From an uncultured Verrucomicrobia subdivision 3 bacterium (GTDB lineage: Bacteria > Verrucomicrobiota > Verrucomicrobiia > Limisphaerales > UBA11358), in the NCBI GenBank assembly GCA_903861445.1, contig CAIOUK010000039.1:1-9814 (forward strand): a DNA stretch of 9,814 nucleotides, written 5' to 3'. Both the position numbers and the translations under genes were made by a program. Shown here piece by piece: positions 1-5,867 of this stretch; position 1 is the first letter of the stretch, and the number at the start of each line of letters is the position of its first letter. A model generated the notes under the pieces. That model saw only the letters and a program-made list of their open reading frames with translations, did not search any database and had not been told where the DNA came from.

Positions 1-1374
1 CGCCTCGATGCCTTCTGCCGCGACCTTGCGCGTGGCATCGGCTTTTTCGTGGCCGTAGCGCGCCGCGCTGCCGGACTTCATCGCCGCGAGACTGCCCATG
101 CCGCGATAATGCTTATACATTTTGCCACTGATCTCCACGACCTCGCCCGGCGCTTCGGTGCAACCGGCAAAAATACCGCCGCAAATCACCGCGCTGCTCA
201 ACGTCAGCGCTTTCACAATGTCGCCGGACTTGGTGATGCCGCCGTCGGCCAGAATGGAAACTTTTTTCTTCGCCGCCGCGCGCGAACAGACGTAAAGCGC
301 CGTCATCTGCGGAATCCCCACGCCCGCCACGATGCGCGTCGTGCAAATCGAACCCGGCCCCTGCCCGACTTTGATGGCGTTCGCGCCGCAGTCGGCGAGA
401 TACTCGACGCCCGCCGCGCTGGTGACGTTGCCAGCAATGATGGGCAATTTTGGAAACGCGTCGCGCAAAACTTTCACGGTGTCACCGACGCCTTGGCTGT
501 GGCCGTGCGCGGTGGAGACAGCCACTACATCCACGCCGCGTTCCACGAGCGCGCCGACGTGCGCCAGAATCCGTTCGCGGTCGAGTCCGCCAAAGGCGTT
601 GCGCGTGGCACTGACCGCCGCGCCGCAGACGAGGCGGAACTGCGCGTCGCGCGCGGGCTTGAACTGCGCTTTGCGTTCCAGCGTGATGCGCTCCACATCG
701 CTCATAGTGATGAGGCCGTGCAAATGATCTGCGTCATCTACCACAATCAATTTGTGGATGCCCAGATGCTCGGTGAAAAATTTGTCGGCGCGGGCAATTG
801 GATCCTTGCCCAGTTCTTTTTTGGTGATGGTGTGGATTTGTTTTCGCGGCGTGAGCGCCTCGGCCACTTTTTTCGTGGCGTAACGCGGCTTGACGACATG
901 GCCAGAAAGCAGGCCGATGAATTTGCCTTGGTCATCCACCACCGGAAACGTGCTGAAGCCGAATTTTTTTTCTTCGATGAGCGCGAGCACGTCGCCAATC
1001 AACTGGTTCGGCGAAATCTTGATCGGGTCTTGAATCAAGCCCTGGACGTGATACTTCACGCGGCTGACTTCGGAGAGCTGCTGCTTCTCCGGCATGTTGT
1101 AATGAATCAGGCCAAGACCGCCATTGAGCGCCATCGCGATGGCCATGCGCGATTCGGTGACGGTGTCCATGTCGGCGGAAATCGCCGGGATGTTCAACTG
1201 CAATCCGTCCGCGAGCCGTGTGTCGAGCTGGGTGTTGCGCGGGAGGATGTCCGAGTAAAGCGTCGCCAGCGTGATGTCGTCGTAGGTGAGGCCAACCTTG
1301 CTGTTCGCGGCGAAGAAGGCATCCGCCTTTTGATAGAACGTGTCGTCGAGATGGGAATTGCGCGTTGCTGCCAT
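1..1374 (-). CDS. guaB: IMP dehydrogenase, 3' end cut by window edge
   Basis: Oxidises IMP to XMP with NAD+, the committed step of guanine nucleotide synthesis in the cytoplasm. The visible 458 residues keep an N-terminal barrel part (GLTYDDI near 28, ISADMDTVTESRMA near 65-78), a Bateman pair of CBS domains at about 110-230, and the rest of the TIM barrel. The catalytic cysteine is C344 in GPGSICTTR, the IMP-binding flap is YRGMGS (423-428), and the catalytic Arg-Tyr pair is R439-Y440. About 30 C-terminal residues are missing beyond the window edge, judged from the usual length near 490. ATG at 1374 is the only sensible start; no Shine-Dalgarno is evident. Two positions look unusual: VSTAHGHS has Ser287 where the usual motif is VDTAHGHS, and KVGQGPGS has Gln338 where Ile or Val is usual. 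The gene lies 50 bases downstream of the nickel permease gene on the same strand and may be read through from it. Confidence 0.95.
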   Translation of the reverse strand, partial: MAATRNSHLDDTFYQKADAFFAANSKVGLTYDDITLATLYSDILPRNTQLDTRLADGLQLNIPAISADMDTVTESRMAIAMALNGGLGLIHYNMPEKQQLSEVSRVKYHVQGLIQDPIKISPNQLIGDVLALIEEKKFGFSTFPVVDDQGKFIGLLSGHVVKPRYATKKVAEALTPRKQIHTITKKELGKDPIARADKFFTEHLGIHKLIVVDDADHLHGLITMSDVERITLERKAQFKPARDAQFRLVCGAAVSATRNAFGGLDRERILAHVGALVERGVDVVAVSTAHGHSQGVGDTVKVLRDAFPKLPIIAGNVTSAAGVEYLADCGANAIKVGQGPGSICTTRIVAGVGIPQMTALYVCSRAAAKKKVSILADGGITKSGDIVKALTLSSAVICGGIFAGCTEAPGEVVEISGKMYKHYRGMGSLAAMKSGSAARYGHEKADATRKVAAEGIEA

Positions 1375-1377
1375 GTC

Positions 1378-1401
1378 AGAAAATGCCGGTTCCGCGCCGG
1401 C
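1378..1401 (-). terminator. Weak hairpin plus T-run between hoxN and guaB
   Basis: Read on the minus strand, GCCGG and CCGGC form a 5-bp all-GC stem around a 7-base loop, followed by ATTTTCT. This is terminator-like but short. It ends only a few bases before the guaB ATG, so it could partly terminate hoxN transcripts or fold over the guaB initiation region. In this GC-rich sequence a 5-bp stem can arise by chance. Confidence 0.3.
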
Positions 1402-1424
1402 TTTGGCAAGAAAAATTCGCCGCG

Positions 1425-2489
1425 TCAATCCGCCGGGCTGGTGTTCACTTCGATTTCGTCATAGCCGTTCAGCCGATAGATAAAAATCGAAACTACCCAG
1501 CTCGCCGAAAAAGCCCCGATGATGACGAACCCGGCCCGGCCTAAATTTTCGTTGAGCGACCCAATCAGGTTCCAAACCGGGCCGTGAAATTTAAGCTGGT
1601 CGCCAATCAGTCCCAGCGCCTCAATGCCGCCAACCAGCAACGCCACCAGCACGGAAACGAAGGTGATCGTCAGGTTGTAATACAGTTTGCGGATAGGTTT
1701 GACGAACGCCCAGCCATACGCGCCAAGCATCAGGATGCTGTCGGTCGTGTCCACCAACGCCATGCCGGCGGTGAACAAGGTCGGGAAAACCAAAATGGAC
1801 CAGACGGACAGGCCATGCGTGGCTTCCGTCGCCGAGATGCCGAGCAAGCCGACTTCCGTGGCCGTGTCAAAACCGAGGCCGAACAAAAAACCGACGGGAT
1901 ACATTTGCCAGCTATGTTCAATCAGACGAAACAGGCTGCGAAAAATACGTCCGAAAAATCCGCGCTTGGCGAGCGTCAGGTTCAAATCTTCCTCCACGAA
2001 CTGGCCGCCGCGCTTGACGTGCTGAAACGTGCGATACACCGAAATGAGAATGACGATGTTAGCCGCCGCGATGGCCAGTAGGAAAAAAGCCGAGACGCTG
2101 GTGCCAATGATGCCGCCGATGGCCTGAAAGGAATCAAAACGGTTTTTGAGCAAGACGGACGTAACGGCAATGGCGACCGACAAACCAAAAACGATGGTGG
2201 AATGGCCGAGCGAAAAAAAGAAACCGACGGCCACCGGCCGTTTGCCTTCCTGCATCAGCTTGCGCGTCACGTTGTCAATCGCCGCGATGTGGTCGGCGTC
2301 CACCGCATGACGTAGGCCGAAAGTATAGGCCAGCAGCGCCGTGCCGAGCAGCACCGGATAATGATGAAACGCCACGAACGCCCAAAGCCACGCCCCGACG
2401 TTCACACCCACGAGCAGTGCATACATGAAAACAATCCGCCCCTTCAAGCTGGCCGGCAGCGTCGTCAAAGATTTCACCAGGAAACGCAC
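1425..2489 (-). CDS. hoxN: NiCoT-family nickel/cobalt permease (HoxN/HupN/NixA type)
   Basis: High-affinity inner-membrane uptake of Ni2+ and/or Co2+. The 354-residue protein has about eight hydrophobic segments and carries the family signatures: RHAVDADHIAAIDNVTR at 60-76 (the H-x4-DH metal motif in helix II), LGHSTIV at 94-100, GLGFDTATE at 204-212 and LFTAGMALVDTTD at 238-250. Length is normal for the family. The start codon is GTG at 2489; an in-frame TGA six codons upstream rules out a much longer N-terminus, and the next ATG (residue 22) would cut into the first membrane segment. The gene is divergent from nikR across 135 bases, the classic layout for a nickel-repressed permease. Whether it prefers nickel or cobalt cannot be read from sequence; adjacent nikR favours nickel. 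The symbol is a family label: nixA or hupN would serve equally. Confidence 0.93.
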   Translation of the reverse strand: MRFLVKSLTTLPASLKGRIVFMYALLVGVNVGAWLWAFVAFHHYPVLLGTALLAYTFGLRHAVDADHIAAIDNVTRKLMQEGKRPVAVGFFFSLGHSTIVFGLSVAIAVTSVLLKNRFDSFQAIGGIIGTSVSAFFLLAIAAANIVILISVYRTFQHVKRGGQFVEEDLNLTLAKRGFFGRIFRSLFRLIEHSWQMYPVGFLFGLGFDTATEVGLLGISATEATHGLSVWSILVFPTLFTAGMALVDTTDSILMLGAYGWAFVKPIRKLYYNLTITFVSVLVALLVGGIEALGLIGDQLKFHGPVWNLIGSLNENLGRAGFVIIGAFSASWVVSIFIYRLNGYDEIEVNTSPAD

Positions 2490-2532
2490 GGCTTTAATTT
2501 TCCGTCATTGGAGCGTCCGCGCAACCTAAATC

Positions 2533-2560
2533 TTCATACGTCTATTGTTTTTCGTAACAC
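2533..2560. promoter_or_regulatory. Candidate NikR operator between hoxN and nikR
   Basis: A GTAACAC half-site lies at 2554-2560. Fourteen bases upstream of it is TTCATAC (2533-2539), which matches 4 of 7 positions of the GTGTTAC partner and contains TCATAC, the half-site of the E. coli nik operator. From memory, Geobacter NikR recognises GTGTTAC-N13/14-GTAACAC, so spacing and one arm fit well while the other arm is poor. A further TTGTTAC (6 of 7) lies at 2602-2608, close to nikR. Position between a divergent permease and its likely regulator supports the call; the degenerate arm limits it. Confidence 0.4.
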
Positions 2561-2582
2561 CCATTTTGCCAGCCGCAACCGG

Positions 2583-2611
2583 ATTGACGCGCTCAATTAC
2601 TTTGTTACCGT
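2583..2611 (+). promoter_or_regulatory. Possible nikR promoter with overlapping inverted repeat
   Basis: TTGACG at 2584-2589 could be a -35 element, with a weak TACCGT at 2606-2611 as -10 after 16 bases; nikR starts at 2625. The -35 lies inside a perfect inverted repeat, ATTGA-CGCGC-TCAAT (2583-2597), which may be an operator. The -10 match is poor, so this is tentative. Confidence 0.25.
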
Positions 2612-2624
2612 CTGCTAAAACCGC

Positions 2625-3053
2625 ATGAAAAAACAAACCGCCACGCGCTTTACCGTTTCGCTGCCGCCCGCCTTGCTAAACCAACTCGACCAGATGACGC
2701 ATGAGAAAGGTTACGACAACCGCTCGCTCGCCATTGCCGACATGATCCGCGCGCAACTCGTCGAACACCGGCAACGAAATGACACCGGCGAAATCGCCGG
2801 CACCATCACGCTGGTTTATGACCATCACAAGCCGCATTTGCAGGCGAGCCTCACCGACATCCAGCACGACCACCACGACGCGATTCTCTCCACCGTCCAC
2901 GTCCATCTGGATCATCACAACTGCCTGGAAGTCCTCATCGTGCGCGGCAAGGCCAGTGTCATCCGCAAAATTGCCGACGAACTCATCGCCGCCAAAGGCG
3001 TGAAGCACGGCAAGCTCACCGTGACCACGACCGGTAAAGATTTGCCTTCGTAA
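2625..3053 (+). CDS. nikR: Nickel-responsive transcriptional regulator NikR
   Basis: A 142-residue metal-dependent repressor that binds Ni2+ and shuts down nickel-uptake genes. The N-terminal ribbon-helix-helix DNA-binding domain spans about residues 6-48 (TRFTVSLPPALLNQLD, then GYDNRSLAIADMIR). The C-terminal ACT-like tetramerisation and metal domain spans about 58-137. Aligned by eye to E. coli NikR, all four high-affinity nickel ligands are present: H81, H92, H94 and C100 (E. coli H76, H87, H89, C95), in the motif VHVHLDHHNCLEV. Extra histidines (H83, H84, H97, H98) surround the site. Length is slightly above the E. coli protein (133). No Shine-Dalgarno is evident before the ATG. It is divergent from the nickel permease and convergent, with only 18 bases between stop codons, with the TonB/ExbBD operon. 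Confidence 0.95.
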   Translation: MKKQTATRFTVSLPPALLNQLDQMTHEKGYDNRSLAIADMIRAQLVEHRQRNDTGEIAGTITLVYDHHKPHLQASLTDIQHDHHDAILSTVHVHLDHHNCLEVLIVRGKASVIRKIADELIAAKGVKHGKLTVTTTGKDLPS

Positions 3054-3071
3054 AATGCGTTTTGGAAATCG

Positions 3072-3602
3072 CTATTTCGCCGCTTCGGCTTGCAGCTTTT
3101 TCACCTGCGCGGCCAGCTCGTTGTATTTAGCCACGACGCCGTTCCGGTCTTTCACCTCGTCGTTGTATTTTTGCACGAGATCGTTGCGCTGGGCGATGAG
3201 GTTGGTGATGGTGGCATTCTGCTTATCAATGCCAGCGTAGGCGTCCTTCAACCGCGCCTCCAGCGTGTCCACGGCGGCTTGGTATTGCGCGACGGTGTTG
3301 GTGAGATTGTGGTTGGCGAATTGCAGTTGCGCGAGGTCGGCCTTTTGCGAAAGGATAAACTGCTCGTTGGTCGCGACGACGGCCTTGAGGTCGGTGAGGT
3401 GCGCGTCCATTTGATTGACCTGATGATTCAGCGTGGCGATGGCATTGGTATAACCCTGAATGGCGGCGTTCTTTTCGTAGATCATGCCGTTCATGGTGGT
3501 GATTTCGTCGCGCTGGATGGTTTGGATTTTCCATTGCCAGACGCACAGGCCGCAAAGTGCGAGCGCAAAAACGATGAGCAGGTTGACTTGAAGGTTTTTC
3601 AT
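3072..3602 (-). CDS. Membrane-anchored coiled-coil protein, last gene of the exb operon
   Basis: A 176-residue protein I cannot assign to a named family. Residues 7-24 are one hydrophobic segment that works as an uncleaved membrane anchor. Nearly all the rest (about 26-174) is a predicted long coiled coil, rich in Gln, Asn, Ala and Leu with heptad-like spacing, presumably in the periplasm and ending in a KKLQAEAAK tail. There is no lipobox and no TPR domain. Its ATG overlaps the stop of the preceding exbD (ATGA at 3599-3602), so translation is probably coupled and the product needed in step with ExbD. By analogy with CpoB, the coiled-coil protein encoded beside TolQRA, it could be a periplasmic spacer or accessory of the TonB-ExbB-ExbD motor. 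That role is inference; no sequence homology is claimed. Confidence 0.85.
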   Translation of the reverse strand: MKNLQVNLLIVFALALCGLCVWQWKIQTIQRDEITTMNGMIYEKNAAIQGYTNAIATLNHQVNQMDAHLTDLKAVVATNEQFILSQKADLAQLQFANHNLTNTVAQYQAAVDTLEARLKDAYAGIDKQNATITNLIAQRNDLVQKYNDEVKDRNGVVAKYNELAAQVKKLQAEAAK

Positions 3603-4024
3603 GGTTGGGATTGATCGGAAGCAGCTTTGACGGCAATGGCAACGCGCTGGATGCCGGCGCGTCTCACAAAATCCAAGGCAAAAACCACCGAGCCGTGCGT
3701 GGCATTTTTTGCGCCGGTAATATAAACCGGCAGGTTTGTGTTCAAGCTGTAACGGTTCGTCAGCAGCGTGAACAATTCGGGAAAGCCAATCGCTTTATCA
3801 TCCACGGAAACCTGGCCGTCCGGGTTCACGGTGAGATTCACGATGTCGGGCTTCGTGCTGGGCGTGGCGAGCGTGGCCGTGGGCAAGTTGGCCTTGACGG
3901 TGCGGACGATTTGCATTTGCAGGCTGATCATCATGAAGGACGCCAGCAGAAAAAACATGATGTCAATCAGCGGAATGATTTCCAGCCGCGACTTTTTCTC
4001 CGGAATGGGCGTGCGGATTTTCAT
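3599..4024 (-). CDS. exbD: ExbD/TolR-family proton-channel subunit, second copy
   Basis: A 141-residue ExbD-type protein that works with ExbB to couple the proton-motive force to TonB. It has a short cytoplasmic N-terminus with basic residues (MKIRTPIPEKKSR), one transmembrane helix at about 15-36 holding the essential aspartate D21 in IPLIDIMFFLL, and a periplasmic domain to the end (LPVYITGAKNATHG near 98). Its ATG overlaps the stop of the upstream exbD copy by four bases (4021-4024) and its own stop overlaps the coiled-coil gene (3599-3602), so the three are translationally coupled. It is a tandem paralogue of the upstream copy: the membrane helices are almost identical in protein and DNA, while the periplasmic domains have diverged. 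No Shine-Dalgarno is needed or seen. Confidence 0.93.
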   Translation of the reverse strand: MKIRTPIPEKKSRLEIIPLIDIMFFLLASFMMISLQMQIVRTVKANLPTATLATPSTKPDIVNLTVNPDGQVSVDDKAIGFPELFTLLTNRYSLNTNLPVYITGAKNATHGSVVFALDFVRRAGIQRVAIAVKAASDQSQP

Positions 4025-4437
4025 TTGCCACTTTTGCTCTCGGTCATGAAGGAGACTTTTTGAATGCCCACCGCGCGGGCGACTTGATAAACCTTCACCA
4101 TGTCGCCATGCAGCGTATCGCGGTCGCCGCTGACATATACCGGCAATTCGGGATTGGCGGCGAAACGGTTACTCAAGACCAGGCCGAGGTCGGCCAGCGA
4201 CACTTCCTTTTTCTCCAACCAAACCGCGCCAGATTTGTCCACGGCAAGGTTGATCATGTCCGGCCGAAAATCCTGCCGCGCCTGCGTGGCCGCCGGCAGA
4301 TGCACCTTGATGTTTTCCGTCTTGCTCAACTGCAAGCTGATCATCATGAACGACGCGAGCAGAAAAAACATGATGTCAATCAGCGGAATGATGACAATCC
4401 GCGTGCGGCGTCTCGGAATGGGCGAAAGGATTTTCAT
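4021..4437 (-). CDS. exbD: ExbD/TolR-family proton-channel subunit, first copy
   Basis: A 138-residue ExbD protein, partner of ExbB in energising TonB at the inner membrane. ATG at 4437 is chosen because MKILSPIPRRRTRIVIIPLID matches the start of the second copy; the frame stays open upstream, but that part lies over exbB and reads as non-protein-like sequence. The transmembrane helix at about 15-36 carries the conserved proton-relay aspartate D21, followed by a periplasmic domain (NLAVDKSGAVWLEKKEVS near 63-80, LPVYVSGDRDTLHGD near 98-112). The start lies 11 bases after the exbB stop, and the stop overlaps the second exbD by four bases. Compared with the second copy, the N-terminal 36 residues are nearly the same and the periplasmic part differs clearly, which suggests two subunits with different contacts rather than a redundant copy. 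Confidence 0.93.
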   Translation of the reverse strand: MKILSPIPRRRTRIVIIPLIDIMFFLLASFMMISLQLSKTENIKVHLPAATQARQDFRPDMINLAVDKSGAVWLEKKEVSLADLGLVLSNRFAANPELPVYVSGDRDTLHGDMVKVYQVARAVGIQKVSFMTESKSGK

Positions 4438-4448
4438 CGCGAAACCAT

Positions 4449-5135
4449 TCAATGACTTGTCGTCTGGCTGGGCGCGGCGGGCTTGGACAACTGGACGCTG
4501 TCGCCCGCCTTGCCGCCGCCGACCATCACTTCGACATTCGTCGCCGCCGTTTCCAAATCGAACTGCAACTGCGTCACCCGCGCGGAAAAATAGTTGAACG
4601 GAATGAGCGCAAAAATAGCGATGCCGAGTCCGCACGCCGTCGCAATCAGCGCCTCACCGATGCCGCCGGTGACGGCGGTGACGGAAAGCTCCGCGCTGCC
4701 GATGTTCAAAAACGCGCGCATCAAGCCCGTCACCGTGCCGAGCAAGCCAAGCAGCGGCGCGAGCGTGACGAGCGTGTCCATCACGGTGAGAAAACGACCG
4801 GCACGCTTCAGCTCGACGCCCGCCGCGAGTTGCAGCGCGCCAACCAGCGAGCCATGCGCGTGGCCGAGATGGTTCAAGCCGTGGCGAATGACGCGGATGA
4901 CCGGATCGTCCGAGCCGGCGGCGATGTTTTTGGCGGCGGGCACGTCGGCATTTTCCAGCGCGGCGAGCAACTGCTCCAATTTTTGCGGGTCGCGCTTGCC
5001 GCTTTCTCGCCACCACCAGAATGCGCGTTCGCCGACGACGGCGACGGCGACGAGCGCGCTGATGAGAATCGGCCACATGACCGGGCCGCCTTTGAGAAAA
5101 AATTCGAGAACGATGTTTGCGAGCATTGGTTGCAT
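4449..5135 (-). CDS. exbB: ExbB/MotA/TolQ-family proton-channel subunit
   Basis: A 228-residue inner-membrane protein that forms the pentameric proton channel around ExbD and drives TonB. It shows the three expected membrane segments: about 16-36 (after MQPMLANIVLEFFLKGG), about 121-141 (LAPLLGLLGTVTGLM) and about 162-182, with the family signature GGIGEALIATACGLGIAIF at 157-175. A charged cytoplasmic loop lies between segments 1 and 2. The C-terminal tail (about 205-228) is polar, Gly/Ser/Pro-rich and probably disordered. The start is ATG at 5135, 30 bases after the tonB stop; a second ATG three codons in is possible. No Shine-Dalgarno is visible. It sits between tonB and the two exbD genes in one transcription direction. 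Confidence 0.95.
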   Translation of the reverse strand: MQPMLANIVLEFFLKGGPVMWPILISALVAVAVVGERAFWWWRESGKRDPQKLEQLLAALENADVPAAKNIAAGSDDPVIRVIRHGLNHLGHAHGSLVGALQLAAGVELKRAGRFLTVMDTLVTLAPLLGLLGTVTGLMRAFLNIGSAELSVTAVTGGIGEALIATACGLGIAIFALIPFNYFSARVTQLQFDLETAATNVEVMVGGGKAGDSVQLSKPAAPSQTTSH

Positions 5136-5165
5136 AGATTTATTTTGGTTGTGTGTCGTGCGGAA

Positions 5166-5843
5166 TCAATTCAATAACAATTTGTAAGTGATACTGGTTT
5201 CAAATTTCCGGGTGCTGCCGTCGGTCGGGAGGCGCCAATGGCGTTTAACAAACTCCACTGTCGCGCGGTCGAGAATGGGAAAGCCGGAGGAGGTTTTTAA
5301 CTCGGTGGAAACGACGTTGCCTGCGTCGTCGCCGGTGAGCAACAAAATCACCGTGCCTTGCTGTCCTGATTCCAACGCAATTTTTGGATAAGGCGGTTCG
5401 GGCCGGTCGCCGCCCGCGCCGGTGTCTTTGAGCGAGCCGATGCGCAACGGAATCGCCTGCACCTCCGGCGCGGTGGCGAGCGCGGCGGACGCGACCAGCG
5501 TGCCGACGGTCGGCACGCCGAAGTTGATGTTCGGCGCGGTCGGCAGGACGACGAGCACCTGCGGCACACTTTTGGGTTCCACCGTTTCCGGTTTGGGTGC
5601 AGCGGCCTGCGGCGGCAACACCGTCGGCACCACGACCACTGGAATTTCCACATGGATGGGCGGAACCGGCTTGATGGCAATCGCGCCGCGCCGCGCGCCG
5701 GCAAAACCAATGATGAGAAAAAGGAGGCAAACCGAATTCACCCACGCGAGCTTGAGGTTCGCGTCACGGCCGGCCGACGGCAGGCACAGCCGCGCGAGAT
5801 CGTTTTTCAACTCGTAGGCGGGCGTTGTCCGGTTTGCATCCAT
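5166..5843 (-). CDS. tonB: TonB-family energy-transducing protein
   Basis: A 225-residue TonB-like protein that spans the periplasm and transmits ExbB-ExbD energy to the outer-membrane receptor. It has a cytoplasmic N-terminus of about 30 residues, one transmembrane segment at about 32-50 (LAWVNSVCLLFLIIGFAGA), a Pro/Val-rich linker at about 59-101 with PKPETVEPK, and a C-terminal TonB domain from about 148 (PEPPYPKIALESGQQGTV, then SSGFPILDRATVEFVKRHW). ATG at 5843 is preferred; an in-frame TTG at 5858 would add five residues without any ribosome-site support. The periplasmic linker is short for TonB. It lies 24 bases downstream of the receptor stop and 30 bases before exbB, so it is presumably dedicated to this receptor. 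Confidence 0.93.
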   Translation of the reverse strand: MDANRTTPAYELKNDLARLCLPSAGRDANLKLAWVNSVCLLFLIIGFAGARRGAIAIKPVPPIHVEIPVVVVPTVLPPQAAAPKPETVEPKSVPQVLVVLPTAPNINFGVPTVGTLVASAALATAPEVQAIPLRIGSLKDTGAGGDRPEPPYPKIALESGQQGTVILLLTGDDAGNVVSTELKTSSGFPILDRATVEFVKRHWRLPTDGSTRKFETSITYKLLLN

Positions 5844-5867
5844 TAATATTAGCGTCAAGCGAACGGG

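Noticed and set aside
49..1464. Long plus-strand open frame of 471 codons opposite guaB
   Set aside because: It is antisense to a clear IMP dehydrogenase with intact motifs; its translation is Arg/His-rich with no domain, as expected from GC-rich antisense frames.
2512..2539. E. coli-type NikR operator GTATGA-N16-TCATAC
   Set aside because: TCATAC is present at 2534-2539, but the position 16 bases upstream does not read GTATGA, so the full E. coli palindrome is absent.
3054..3071. Bidirectional terminator between nikR and the coiled-coil gene
   Set aside because: The 18-base gap has no inverted repeat; any terminator would have to lie inside the coding ends.
4438..4635. Upstream extension of the first exbD into the end of exbB
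   Set aside because: The added residues are Arg/Gly-rich antisense-like sequence over exbB codons, while ATG 4437 gives a start matching the tandem exbD copy exactly.
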